Positions 36,412-45,961 of a stretch of 64,000 bases of DNA are shown one piece after another. Location of the stretch: the NCBI GenBank assembly GCA_964574815.1, contig CAZNPL010000038.1:1-64000 (forward strand), read 5' to 3'. Position 1 is the stretch's first letter. Each line of letters opens with the position of its first letter. Below the pieces are notes generated by a model that made no database searches, was not told the DNA's origin, and was given only the letters and a program-made list of their open reading frames with translations. Both the position numbers and the translations under genes were made by a program. This stretch comes from CAZNPL01 sp964574815 (GTDB lineage: Bacteria > Planctomycetota > Phycisphaerae > UBA1845).

Positions 36412-39312
36412 ATGAGGGACAACAAGAGAGCGAAGTCATTGAAAGCGGTGGCGCGATGTTCCGCACGAACCGTCATCGCCGTCCTGTGCGTCGCAGCCTT
36501 TTCAGCCAACGCCGCCTGGGCCAGCAACATCGACTGGTACGTGAAGACGCCCGCCAACGGTGGCAGCGACGCCAACGACGGCATGAGCTGGGCCACCGCC
36601 AAGGCAACCATCGCCGCTGCGCTCGCCGACTCCGGGGGTACCACCCACATCCACGTTGCCGAGGGCGTCTACAACGAACGCGTGAGCTACCCCGAGCGCA
36701 ACAACGTCGAACTATGGGGCGGTTATCCACCCGACGGCGGCGACCCGCGCGACCCCTGGGCCAACCCGACTGTCCTCGACGGCGCGGGCACAGGCTTCGG
36801 ACCGGTCGTCAGCATCCCGATCCAGCCCAGCGGCACAAACGGTTACACCGGCATCCGACTCGACGGATTCGTCGTCCGAAACGGAACCCAAACGGGCTTC
36901 GGTGCCGCCGGCATCCAGGCCTACTCGCTGGGCATCGTCATCCGCAACAATATCATCGAGGATTGTGACGCGTCCGGCGCCGTCTTCGGAATCGGCGGAA
37001 TGTACCTCCTCGGCCCGCTGTATGCCCCCGGCTCACCGATCATCGAAAACAACATCTTCCGGAACAACCGCGGCACGGCCATCGGCGGCATCTACCTCGA
37101 GGGGGCCGGCGGCCGAGGCTACTACACCGTGCGTCTCACCAACAACCTGCTGGTCGGCAACCAGGCAACGACGACCGGCGGCCCCTGGGCGACGGGCGGA
37201 ATCGACGTCTTCTATCCCGCAAATGCCCTCATCACGAACTGCACGCTGGTGGACAACACGTCGGCCCATCCCAGCCAACCCGCGGCCGGCATTCACACGG
37301 CCGGCTACGACGTCTTCGAAGCGGGCCAGGCTACGGTCGTGAACTCCATCCTCTGGCATCCCGCGGGCGACGACATTCTGGTCGATCTGTCCAGCGGGTT
37401 TATCTCACTAAGCTATAGCAACGTGCACGATGTCAGCGACGTCGGCCTGGGGTCCAACAACGTCTCGTCCAATCCGCTGTTCGTGCGCGATGTGTTCGGC
37501 CCAGCCCCCAGCGGCAACGACCTACCGCCCTTCATGATCACCAGCGGCTCGCCCTGCTTCAACACCGCGACCGGCTCCGGAGCCCCCGGTATCGACATCC
37601 GCGGCGTCAGCCGCCCGCAGCTCGGCGGCTACGACATGGGCGCCTACGAGCTCGACGTCGTCAGCGACGAAGACAACGACGGCGTGCCTGACGGGGCTGA
37701 TGCCTGCCCCGGCACGCCCGCGGGCGAACCCGTCGACGCTCAGGGCTGCTCCTGCAGCCAAGCCGACAATCAGGCCCCCGAGGTCACCTGCCCCCCCGCC
37801 GCCGTCGTCGATTGCGCCGATCCGACGGACCCCGTCGACACCGGCACCGCGACGGCCGTTGACAACTGCGACGATCAACTCGACATCGACTTCAGTGACG
37901 AGGTTGTGCCCGACGGCTGCCCCCAGGCACCCGTCATCCAACGAACCTGGACCGCCACGGACGACTTCGACAACGTGGGATCCTGCGTCCAGACGATCGT
38001 CGTGATGGACAACACCGACCCCGTCATCACGTGCCCGGATGACGTGGTCACAAGTTGCAGCAGCTCCATCGACCCATCCGTCACCGGCGCCGCGACGGCA
38101 ACCGACGACTGTGCCGACACCGTCAACATCACCTTCGGCGATGTGACTGCCGGCCAATGTCCCGACGACGAGGTGATCACCCGAACGTGGGTCGCCTCCG
38201 ACGGCTGCGGCAACTTCGTCACCTGCGATCAAATCATTGAACGATCCGGAGGCGACGCGGACCAGGACGGAATCGACGACGCCATCGACAACTGCCCCAA
38301 CGTTCCCAACGGCCCGGACCAAGCCAACGTCCTTGGAGTCGGCAACCAGCGTGACAGCGACGGCGACGGCCTCGGCGATCCGTGCGACAACTGTCCGTTC
38401 GACTACAACCCCGGCCAGGAGGACTCGGATGGCGATGGTCTCGGGGACGCCTGCGAGCCGCCGCCCTACATTCCGGAACTGCCCATCATCGGCGGCGGGG
38501 GTGGCACTGAACCGCAACTCTCCGGTAGCGGCGAAACCGGCCCGGACGGCTCCTACACCGGAACCGCCGTCAGTGAGTTCGGCCGCGACATCGGCGAGAT
38601 CGTCGTAAGCGGCGCGGACCCCGGCGAGACTTTCGATTGGGAGCTCACCCAGGGCGATCTGGGGCCGGCCGACGCGCCCGGCCCCGGTTCCGGCACCTTT
38701 GCGGGCTTTGCCAACGGCCTGGCCCTGGGCCGAACGATGAACGTCACGACATCCGCCGACCCGGGCACTTACGTTGTCACCATCAGCATCACATTCACCG
38801 CAACCGAACTCGCGGCCGCGGGCATTGAAGATCCGTCCGAGCTGATGATGCACGTGCTCGACGACACGCACGACCCGCCTGTGTGGATCCCCGCTGGTGA
38901 GAGCGTCGGCGAATCAGCACCGACCGGATTGGTCGGCGATGCCGGATACGTTCAGAACGACGACGGAAGCGTAACCTACTGGGTGGTCCGGGACGAATTG
39001 AGCTTCTTCGCAACCGGGGCGCCAGAGCAGGCCGCGCCGCCCGACGAGCCCGATGATGGTGAAACTCCCGACGACGGTGAGGTTCCCGACGGCGGCGAAA
39101 CTCCCGACGACGGTGAGGTCCCCGACGACGGCGAAGAACCCGATGACGGCGAGGAACCGGCCGATCAACCGACGCCGCCCGACCAGCCCGCGGCCTGTGG
39201 CCAGGGAACGGCCCCATGCGGCGCGCTGGGCTTCATCACCCTCGCCGCCATGCTGTTAGGGCTCTTACCAATGCGAGCGGTAACAGGAGCAAGCCGAACA
39301 AAACAGCGCTAG
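36412..39312 (+). CDS. Exported parallel beta-helix protein with Ca-binding repeats and C-terminal sorting-like tail
   Basis: Signal peptide residues 1-36 (AAFSANAAWA-SN); AGGAG lies eight bases before the ATG. Residues about 37-350 are a DUF1565/pectate-lyase-like right-handed helix (WYVKTPANGGSDANDGMSWATA..., IENNIFRNN, ITNCTLVDNTSA). Then come two HYR-like beta domains (DNCDDQLDIDF, DDCADTVNITF), thrombospondin type-3-like calcium repeats (DADQDGIDDAIDNCP, DSDGDGLGDACEPP), and a region resembling choice-of-anchor domains. The end is a Pro-Asp-Asp-Gly-Glu repeat, a Cys-containing motif (CGQGTAPCGA), a hydrophobic helix and basic residues, which resembles a C-terminal sorting signal. No catalytic residues are claimed. 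Confidence 0.75.
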   Translation: MRDNKRAKSLKAVARCSARTVIAVLCVAAFSANAAWASNIDWYVKTPANGGSDANDGMSWATAKATIAAALADSGGTTHIHVAEGVYNERVSYPERNNVELWGGYPPDGGDPRDPWANPTVLDGAGTGFGPVVSIPIQPSGTNGYTGIRLDGFVVRNGTQTGFGAAGIQAYSLGIVIRNNIIEDCDASGAVFGIGGMYLLGPLYAPGSPIIENNIFRNNRGTAIGGIYLEGAGGRGYYTVRLTNNLLVGNQATTTGGPWATGGIDVFYPANALITNCTLVDNTSAHPSQPAAGIHTAGYDVFEAGQATVVNSILWHPAGDDILVDLSSGFISLSYSNVHDVSDVGLGSNNVSSNPLFVRDVFGPAPSGNDLPPFMITSGSPCFNTATGSGAPGIDIRGVSRPQLGGYDMGAYELDVVSDEDNDGVPDGADACPGTPAGEPVDAQGCSCSQADNQAPEVTCPPAAVVDCADPTDPVDTGTATAVDNCDDQLDIDFSDEVVPDGCPQAPVIQRTWTATDDFDNVGSCVQTIVVMDNTDPVITCPDDVVTSCSSSIDPSVTGAATATDDCADTVNITFGDVTAGQCPDDEVITRTWVASDGCGNFVTCDQIIERSGGDADQDGIDDAIDNCPNVPNGPDQANVLGVGNQRDSDGDGLGDPCDNCPFDYNPGQEDSDGDGLGDACEPPPYIPELPIIGGGGGTEPQLSGSGETGPDGSYTGTAVSEFGRDIGEIVVSGADPGETFDWELTQGDLGPADAPGPGSGTFAGFANGLALGRTMNVTTSADPGTYVVTISITFTATELAAAGIEDPSELMMHVLDDTHDPPVWIPAGESVGESAPTGLVGDAGYVQNDDGSVTYWVVRDELSFFATGAPEQAAPPDEPDDGETPDDGEVPDGGETPDDGEVPDDGEEPDDGEEPADQPTPPDQPAACGQGTAPCGALGFITLAAMLLGLLPMRAVTGASRTKQR
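39055..39175 (+). repeat. Tandem repeat coding for Pro-Asp-Asp-Gly-Glu units
   Basis: Short imperfect direct repeats (GACGGTGAGGTCCCCGACG type) encode a PDDGE(V/T/E) linker just before the C-terminal hydrophobic tail of the surface protein; likely a flexible, wall-spanning spacer. Confidence 0.75.
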
Positions 39313-39344
39313 CAGGGCGGGCTCCGCGGAGACCCCCTATCCTT

Positions 39345-39430
39345 CGTGAGTACGTTTTTGGCGTGCCAAAAGGGCGCCATGGGCAACTCGGTTCGCGCGG
39401 AGGCGAGAACTGTGTTGCCCATGGCCGCCA
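39345..39430 (+). repeat. Dispersed intergenic repeat R1 (copy 3)
   Basis: GAGTACGTTTTTGGCG then GCCATGGGCAAC (39376-39387), with the inverse GTTGCCCATGGC at 39414-39425: a perfect 12-bp inverted repeat around 26 bases. It matches the 15.6-kb copy. Confidence 0.7.
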
Positions 39431-39540
39431 GTGAGCACGTTGCACTCGTGCACGCTGCCGGCGGTCTACTGATGCAGCACGAACGTCGGACCGGGTGCTT
39501 GACAGAGTCGGCGAACCGCAGCGATTGCCGTATAAGGGGA

Positions 39541-39564
39541 GGGCGAGGCTCCTGCCGAGCCGCC
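39541..39564 (+). repeat. Dispersed repeat R2 (copy 1)
   Basis: It reads GCGAGGCTCCTGCCGAGCC within the tract; nearly the same sequence occurs in inverse at 52918-52945. Confidence 0.6.
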
Positions 39565-39790
39565 ACCGCTACAAATCACAAATCTCGAGGCTCGCCGGGA
39601 AGCTTGCCCTCCCAGAGGTCCCGCCCAAACTGTCACCGATCCTCTGGGACCGGGCGCGGGGGCGCAGGGTGGTGACACGCGGCGCGCGGCGTTATGCTTG
39701 GGACGGGTGTGGCGGTGGCTGGCGGTCGGCCACGTCGGCCACAGGGGTAGCAGGTGAGCGAGACCTTAACGCACTCAAAGGAGCACAGGC

Positions 39791-40294
39791 ATGATTCGCC
39801 CTCTGGGGATTCTCGGGATTGTTTTCTTAATGCTGGCATCGGCGCCCGGCTGCGCCGTCAAGCGCGCCGACTACGGTGAATCTTTCAAGCTGAGTCGGCT
39901 GTCGACGGTGTCGGCCGACGAGGTGCTGGCACATCCCGAGAGGTACGACGGGCGATTCATGCGTGTTTCGGGCCGCGTCGAGGAAGTATGCGCTCATCGT
40001 GGGTGCTGGATGCGACTCGCCGCGCCCAATGCAGCCGACGCGATCTTCGTCAAGTTCACGTGCCCGGTGGAGGGGCGGCTGATTCCTATGGACGCAGCCG
40101 GTCGGAAGGCGATCGTCGAGGGCACGCTCGTGGTGGACGAGATCTCGGAAGAGGAAGCGCGGCATTACAAGGAAGACGCCAACGCGCCGCCGGAGGAAAT
40201 CGCCAAGATCGTCGGCCCGCAGAAAATGGTGCGTATGAAGTCCCCGGCGGCCCGCATCCTGGGGATGACGAAGCAGCAAACCACCAGCCAGTAG
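39791..40294 (+). CDS. Small lipoprotein, DUF4920-like
   Basis: A lipoprotein signal with Cys21 (LASAPGC). The mature part is one small beta domain containing YDGRFMRVSGRVEEVCAHRGCWMRLA near residue 52, the pattern of DUF4920/OB-like proteins; the CAHRGCW cysteines may bind metal or form a disulfide. GGAG lies nine bases before the ATG. The function is unknown. Confidence 0.72.
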   Translation: MIRPLGILGIVFLMLASAPGCAVKRADYGESFKLSRLSTVSADEVLAHPERYDGRFMRVSGRVEEVCAHRGCWMRLAAPNAADAIFVKFTCPVEGRLIPMDAAGRKAIVEGTLVVDEISEEEARHYKEDANAPPEEIAKIVGPQKMVRMKSPAARILGMTKQQTTSQ

Positions 40295-40552
40295 AGCGGG
40301 CGGCGCGGCCGCAGTTCCAGAAGCTATCCGAATACGCGGTTGAAGGCGGCGAAAGACCGGCGACGCCGCCTGAGGCGGACCAGTGCACGCCGTCGAAGGT
40401 CTCGGGCAAGGCTCTACTTCGAGTATCGCGAACCCTTTCACGGCATAGCTCCCGACGGCTTTGCCGGGGCCGATCGGCGATGCTCGTCGCGGCTCGATGG
40501 GCAGGGGGACCGCAAAATCGAGATCGCGTGAACGGCGGGGTGATTGAAGCGG

Positions 40553-40558
40553 TATAAT
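40553..40558 (+). promoter_or_regulatory. Candidate -10 element of the subtilisin gene
   Basis: A perfect TATAAT followed by CAG, about 51 bases before the ATG. No good -35 is present (GTGAAC at 40528 would give a 19-base spacer). The same TATAATCAG string precedes the metalloprotease gene at 47753. Confidence 0.4.
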
Positions 40559-40608
40559 CAGAGTTGTGGAAAAAGTAACCTCCCTGGCGAGCCTGCCGGA
40601 GACTGTTG

Positions 40609-43600
40609 ATGCGCATCACCATCGAGCCACACGTGAACATCGGCTTGGCGCTCTTGGCGTCCCTGTTGGTCGCCTGCGTTCCGCCCGCCCGAGGTGAGGA
40701 TGAACCTGTCGAAGCCCCCACGCCACTGATTCAGGAGGCGCTGGATCGAGCGCTGGGAGACGGGGGCGACCCGGGCGGCGAGGACGCTGCTGCGACGGCG
40801 TCGCACCATCCGAGCCGCCTGATCGTGCGATTCAGAACGGACATGGTGCCGGGTCAGCGGGCAGTGACGCATACGACGGCTCGGGCGGATCGGGTCGTCA
40901 GAAGGGCTCGATTTGTTGACGGCCTGACGGTCGTCGAGGTGCCGGAAGACGAATGGTCTCAGGCGCTGGCGTCGTATCGCACGGACCCTAACGTGCTCTA
41001 TGTGGAGCCCGATTTCGAGATTCGGATCGGGGACTTGCCCAACGATCCGTCTTTCGATCGCCTGTGGGGTATGGAAAACACGGGGCAAACGCTGAACGGG
41101 TTCTTCTGTTTTCCGACGGGGACGGTCGGGGCGGACATTCGGGCGCTGGAGGCATGGGACGTCTGGACGGGCGATCCTGATTTTCGGATTGCGGTCATCG
41201 ACACCGGCATCAATTACGAGCATCCCGATCTGGCGGCGAACGTCTGGACCAATCCGGGGGAGATCGCTGGAAACGGCATCGACGACGACGGGAACGGTTG
41301 GATCGACGACATCCACGGGTATGACTTTCACAACGGCGACAGCGATCCGCTTGACGACCATCGTCACGGCAGCCACGTGGCCGGGACGATCGGAGCGGTG
41401 GGCAACAACGACTTGGGTGTGGTCGGCGTCAATCATCAGTGCAGCCTGGTGGCACTCAAAACCTTCGATGAGAACGGAAGCGGCTTTGTGTCGACCGCCG
41501 TGGAGGCGATGGAGTACGTGATCGCCAATGGTATCCGGGTTTCCAACAACAGTTGGGGCTGCAGCAGTGCAGACGCCGGATGTTTCAGCCAGGCACTGTT
41601 TGACGTGATCCAGGCGTCGCAGTCGGTGGACCACATTTTCGTCGCGGCGGCCGGCAACAAATTCGGCAACGACAACGACGACATTCCGTATTATCCGGTC
41701 TCGTACGATCTGGACAACATCATCGCCGTTGCGGCGCTGGACAATCGTGACGGGCTGGCGTTTTTCTCGAACTTCGGGGCAAACAGCGTCGATGTGGCCG
41801 CTCCGGGCGCGTGTATCTACAGCACGATGCTGGGTTCGGACTACGGTTACCTCGACGGGACCTCGATGGCGACGCCGCACGTGACGGGACTGGTCGGACT
41901 GGTGATGAGCCGGCTGCCCGAGCTGACCGGCCCGCAGGTGCGCGAGCGCATTTTCAAGACCGTCCGGCCGGTTCCGGCGCTGGAAGGGATGGTAGCGACG
42001 GGCGGCGTGATCCATGCGGGGGCGGCGGTCTGGGACTGCAATACGAATGGGGTGCTCGACGAGGAGGATATCGCTTCGGGTGAGAGCAGCGATTGCAACG
42101 GCAACCAACTGCCGGACGAATGCGAGCCGGACTGCAACGAGAACGGGGTGGCCGACGGGTGTGACATCGATGCCGGGACGAGTCTCGACTGCTCAGGCAA
42201 CGGCATCCCGGATGAGTGCGAGCCGGACTGCAACGGGAACGGCGTTCCCGACAGTTGCGACATTGCCGACGGGGTAAGCCAGGACTGCGACGGCGAGGGC
42301 AACGGGATTCCGGACGAGTGCGAGAACGATTGTGACGGAAACGGCGTAGCCGACAGCTGCGACGTCGCACGCGGCGCGCCGGACTGTAACCGAAACGGGA
42401 TTCCCGACATTTGTGAACCCGGTGGCGACGCAGATTGCAACGACAACGATACGGCCGATTTGTGTGACATATTCATCGGACGCAGCCGTGATTGCAACGA
42501 GAACGCGGTACCGGATGAATGCGACGTGGCGTCCGGATCGAGTGAGGATTGTACGGGTAACGGGGTCCCCGATGAGTGCGAGCCGGATTGCAACCAGAAT
42601 TCGATCGCGGACAGTTGCGACATCGCCTCGGGCTTCAGCACGGATTGCAGCCATAACGGGCGGCCCGATGAATGCGAGCCGGACTGCAACGGAAACGGTG
42701 TCGCCGATGTCTGTGACATTCGTAACGGAGACAGCGGCGACTGCAACATCAATCGCATTCCCGACGAGTGCGAACCGGGTGGCCGGCCGGAGGATGACTG
42801 CAACGGCAACAACCAGCCGGATCTGTGCGACGTTTACGCCGGATTGGGGCGAGACTGCAACAGCAACGGAGTGCTTGACCTATGCGACGTCGACGCGGGC
42901 GTATCGGCCGACGTGAATGTCGACGGCGTTCCGGATGAATGCGAGGGGAAGGGGTTCCGCCTGATCCCGATCGGGGCCAGCGGACCGCACGTTATTGAAG
43001 AGAGCGAGATCTTGCTTGACGAGGCCGGTCAGACCGTGGAACTGGAGTTACGGATTTCGGGTTGGGATCTGGACGGTGACGGCGCACCGACGTTGCGGGG
43101 GTATCAGGCCGAGGTCGACGCGTCCGGCTTCAGCAGTGCCCTCTACGGCGAACTGGACCTGGCGCAGATTCCTTGTGCCAGCAACGAGGACTGCCCTGGC
43201 TGGCAGGCCGAGTGCCTCGACACGGGCTATTGCAGCAGATACGCCGCGGTCGGCATTGACACCACGCGCCCGGATTTCGTCTTTTACGATCTGTTTTCGG
43301 TGTGGGTGGTCAATTTGATCTCGAACGCCCCGGACTTCTTTATCTTGAGCGCGCTTTTCTCGGCGGGCGATTCGGTGGCCGATCCTGGAGAGGAGAAGTA
43401 CGCAGGCACCATCCTGCTTGATGTGCCGCCGCTGGCCGGCGGGACGTTTACGATCGACTTGAATCAAGGCAACAGCATTTTCGGAAGCTCCGCCGGACTT
43501 TCCATTTCGATCCCCACGTTCGCGCCGGTCCGCATCACGATACCGTCGGACTGCAATGACAACGGCCAGGCGGATCAGGAGGACGTCGCTTCCGGACAAA

Positions 43601-45384
43601 GCGCCGACTGCAACGGCAACGGGATTCCGGATGAGTGCCTTCACATCGAGACGGACTGCAACGGGAACGGATCGCCCGATGACTGCGACATCGCTGACGG
43701 CGTTAGCGAGGACTGCACGTTGAACGGGGTTCCCGACGAATGCGAGCCGGACTGCAACGGGAACTTTGTGGCGGACAGTTGCGACATCGCGGGCGGCGCC
43801 AGCATGGATATCAACACCAACGACGTGCCCGATGAGTGCGATCCTCGCCGGGACATCTACGTTGACGTTGAGGGGTGTTTCTTCCCCGGCTCGGGGACGG
43901 AAGACGACCCCTACTGCAACATCCAGCAGGCGATCGAGAGTGCCGGCAGCGGGCGCGATGCGCTGGTCGAGATCGTGGTGGCCGACGGACTTTATCGGGG
44001 GCCCGGCAACAAGAACATCGAGTTCAACGGCCGAGCGCTGACGCTTCGCAGCGCCAACGGGCCGCAAGGATGCATCATTGATGCCGAAGGCGACGGGCGG
44101 GGTTTCGTATTTGGCCCTGGTGACGACCAGGTCCGGTTGCGTGGCTTTACCGTTGTCAACGGCTCTTCGACCAGCGGCGGCGGCATCTTCTGCTCCACTT
44201 CGAATCCCATCATGGAATCGTGTATCATTCGCGACTGTTACGCCGAGCGCTTCGGCGGCGGGATGCATCTGTTCCGGGCGAATCCGACGATTCGCAACTG
44301 CGCGGTCTCGAACAACACCGCCGAGTTCTTTTACGGGGGCGGCATCTACTGCTCGATCAGCAGTCCGAAGATCTTCAATACGTACATCGTGGACAATCAA
44401 GCCGATCTGGGCGGCGCGGTCTTCGGTTCGTCCAGCGCGCCGGTGATGCGGAACGTGACCGTGGCGTTCAATCGCGCTGGTAGTCGCGGCGGCGGTTTTT
44501 ATTTTACCGGCGGCGGCAGTCGGCCGGAGTTCAGGAATTCGATGCTGTGGGGTAACGACGCCGACAGCGGTCGGGAGATGTACCTGTCGGTCGGGGCAAA
44601 CCTGACGGCCGGGTACAGTTTGATTCGTGGCGGGAAGTCCCTGGTTGAGCTGTCGGGCGGCACGCTGACATGGGAAGAAGGCAACCTGGACGCCGACCCG
44701 AAGTTCGTTGACGCGGCCGGCGGAGACTACCATCTGTCGCCGATGTCCCCCGGGATCGACGGCGGCGACCCGGCGTTTGAGCCGTCTGAGGGCGAGACCG
44801 ATACGGACGGCGACGCACGCGTTCTGCTGGATGGCGTGGACATGGGGGCGGATGAAGCGACCGCGTTTGCCGACTGCAATGGTGACGAGAGGCCTGACGG
44901 GCGGGAGATCGCGCTCGACGAAGCGGCGGACTGCAACGAGAACGATGTGCTGGATCAGTGCGACATCGCCGAGGGGACTTCGCCTGATTCTCTGCCGCCG
45001 ACCGGCGACGGCGTGCCGGACGAGTGCCAATCGGATTGCAACAACAACACCATGCCCGATACGCTCGATCTGGCCGAGGCGACGAGCCTCGACTGCAACG
45101 AGAACCTCGTCCCCGACGAATGCGACATCGCCGAAGGTGTGAGCGCGGATTGCGACGGGGACGGGATTCCCGACGACTGCAAGCCGTTCGGCGATGTGAA
45201 CGCGAGCGGTTTGGTCAATGTGCTCGACGCGTTCTGCGTGCTCGAGGCGGTTTCAGGTGTGTACGACAACTGCACCATCGAGGACGCCGACATCGGCGAC
45301 TGCGTTCCGGACGGTGAGGTCGATCTCGTGGATGTCATGGCAGTGCTGGATGCGATCGCAGGCATCAACCCCTGCTGCTCCTGA
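40609..45384 (+). CDS. Giant lipoprotein subtilisin (S8) with Asp-Cys repeats, beta-helix and dockerin
   Basis: A 1,591-residue protein. The lipoprotein signal ends at Cys23 (SLLVAC). An I9-like propeptide is followed by an S8 peptidase domain with Asp198 (IAVIDTGINYEHPDL), His253 (HRHGSHVAGT), Asn in SNNSWG and Ser419 (DGTSMATPHVTG). Residues about 470-780 and 975-1080 are tandem DCNGNGIPDECEPDCNGNGV-type units. In between is a beta-rich module (790-970), then a right-handed beta-helix (1080-1400) with further repeats. The C-terminal 60 residues form a dockerin-like domain (DVNASGLVNVLDAFC...LVDVMAVLDAIAG) ending in CC. Likely a surface-displayed, Ca-stabilised protease. Confidence 0.9.
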   Translation: MRITIEPHVNIGLALLASLLVACVPPARGEDEPVEAPTPLIQEALDRALGDGGDPGGEDAAATASHHPSRLIVRFRTDMVPGQRAVTHTTARADRVVRRARFVDGLTVVEVPEDEWSQALASYRTDPNVLYVEPDFEIRIGDLPNDPSFDRLWGMENTGQTLNGFFCFPTGTVGADIRALEAWDVWTGDPDFRIAVIDTGINYEHPDLAANVWTNPGEIAGNGIDDDGNGWIDDIHGYDFHNGDSDPLDDHRHGSHVAGTIGAVGNNDLGVVGVNHQCSLVALKTFDENGSGFVSTAVEAMEYVIANGIRVSNNSWGCSSADAGCFSQALFDVIQASQSVDHIFVAAAGNKFGNDNDDIPYYPVSYDLDNIIAVAALDNRDGLAFFSNFGANSVDVAAPGACIYSTMLGSDYGYLDGTSMATPHVTGLVGLVMSRLPELTGPQVRERIFKTVRPVPALEGMVATGGVIHAGAAVWDCNTNGVLDEEDIASGESSDCNGNQLPDECEPDCNENGVADGCDIDAGTSLDCSGNGIPDECEPDCNGNGVPDSCDIADGVSQDCDGEGNGIPDECENDCDGNGVADSCDVARGAPDCNRNGIPDICEPGGDADCNDNDTADLCDIFIGRSRDCNENAVPDECDVASGSSEDCTGNGVPDECEPDCNQNSIADSCDIASGFSTDCSHNGRPDECEPDCNGNGVADVCDIRNGDSGDCNINRIPDECEPGGRPEDDCNGNNQPDLCDVYAGLGRDCNSNGVLDLCDVDAGVSADVNVDGVPDECEGKGFRLIPIGASGPHVIEESEILLDEAGQTVELELRISGWDLDGDGAPTLRGYQAEVDASGFSSALYGELDLAQIPCASNEDCPGWQAECLDTGYCSRYAAVGIDTTRPDFVFYDLFSVWVVNLISNAPDFFILSALFSAGDSVADPGEEKYAGTILLDVPPLAGGTFTIDLNQGNSIFGSSAGLSISIPTFAPVRITIPSDCNDNGQADQEDVASGQSADCNGNGIPDECLHIETDCNGNGSPDDCDIADGVSEDCTLNGVPDECEPDCNGNFVADSCDIAGGASMDINTNDVPDECDPRRDIYVDVEGCFFPGSGTEDDPYCNIQQAIESAGSGRDALVEIVVADGLYRGPGNKNIEFNGRALTLRSANGPQGCIIDAEGDGRGFVFGPGDDQVRLRGFTVVNGSSTSGGGIFCSTSNPIMESCIIRDCYAERFGGGMHLFRANPTIRNCAVSNNTAEFFYGGGIYCSISSPKIFNTYIVDNQADLGGAVFGSSSAPVMRNVTVAFNRAGSRGGGFYFTGGGSRPEFRNSMLWGNDADSGREMYLSVGANLTAGYSLIRGGKSLVELSGGTLTWEEGNLDADPKFVDAAGGDYHLSPMSPGIDGGDPAFEPSEGETDTDGDARVLLDGVDMGADEATAFADCNGDERPDGREIALDEAADCNENDVLDQCDIAEGTSPDSLPPTGDGVPDECQSDCNNNTMPDTLDLAEATSLDCNENLVPDECDIAEGVSADCDGDGIPDDCKPFGDVNASGLVNVLDAFCVLEAVSGVYDNCTIEDADIGDCVPDGEVDLVDVMAVLDAIAGINPCCS
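42034..42954 (+). repeat. Tandem repeats encoding DCNxNxxPDEC-type units (block 1)
   Basis: About twenty degenerate units of roughly 45-50 bases, alternating DCNGNGIPDECEP and DCNGNGVPDSCDIADGVSQ-like sequence. The same repeats recur at about 43550-43860 and 44870-45190 in this gene. Confidence 0.85.
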
Positions 45385-45474
45385 CGGTGTGACCGTTTCC
45401 CGACGGGCTCAACCTGCTAGACTATCGCGTTGTTCGTGTGCTGGTACACGATCCGCTTCGAAGGAGGCGCGTGC

Positions 45475-45846
45475 ATGAAACGGACGCTCAAGTGGCAACA
45501 CGGCGCGATCGCCCTGACGGCGCTGGGGGTTCTCGGCACGTCTGGCTGTTTCGACATCGAGTTTCCAGTGGACTTTGCGCTGCTCAGCTCGGTGTCTCCC
45601 TTTGTCGTGAGCGGCACGGCCACCGTTGTGGACAACGACGGCCCCTGCCGGGCATGGATCGGTGACAACGGGGTCACGTATCACCTCTTCCAGGATCCGC
45701 TGCTGGACAATGATTTGTTTGATCGCATTATCGAGCCGGGCACCGTATCGCGGCTCGTTCTGGCGGAGCGGTCTGATCTGCGGCTGGCGTGCGCGTTCGG
45801 CATCAATGTTGAAGTTCAGGACGTTTTGGAGATTGTGGAGCCATAG
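45475..45846 (+). CDS. Small lipoprotein of unknown function
   Basis: AAGGAGG lies six bases before the ATG. The lipoprotein signal ends in LGTSGC (Cys22). The mature 100 residues are beta-rich (VVSGTATVVDNDGPCRAWIGDNGVTYHLFQDP) with two more Cys that could pair. It has no recognised domain. It lies between two secreted hydrolase genes on the same strand and may be co-expressed with them. Confidence 0.6.
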   Translation: MKRTLKWQHGAIALTALGVLGTSGCFDIEFPVDFALLSSVSPFVVSGTATVVDNDGPCRAWIGDNGVTYHLFQDPLLDNDLFDRIIEPGTVSRLVLAERSDLRLACAFGINVEVQDVLEIVEP

Positions 45847-45961
45847 GGTCCGGAAGCGTTGACGCAAACCGGTGTTGCGGCTTCAGGTGTCGCCTGTTTT
45901 GCGCTGTGAGGGGTGAAGGATAGATGATTCATTTCGCGAACGCACCGGGCGCCTCGAAATC

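Larger units (their letters stand above)
39313..39790. other. Intergenic region with two dispersed repeat types
   Basis: It holds an R1 copy (39345-39430) and an R2 copy (39541-39564). No gene is supported. Confidence 0.5.

Noticed and set aside
41847..42812. Minus-strand frame with regular LQSGSHSSGTP repeats
   Set aside because: The regularity is simply the complement of the DCNGNGIPDEC-coding repeats.
43048..45030. A 660-codon minus-strand frame under the subtilisin gene
   Set aside because: Shadow of the repeat-rich gene; composition mirrors the plus-strand codon usage.
42034..45190. Possible CRISPR array (regular repeats)
   Set aside because: The repeats are in frame, degenerate and protein-coding; there are no unique spacers and no cas genes.
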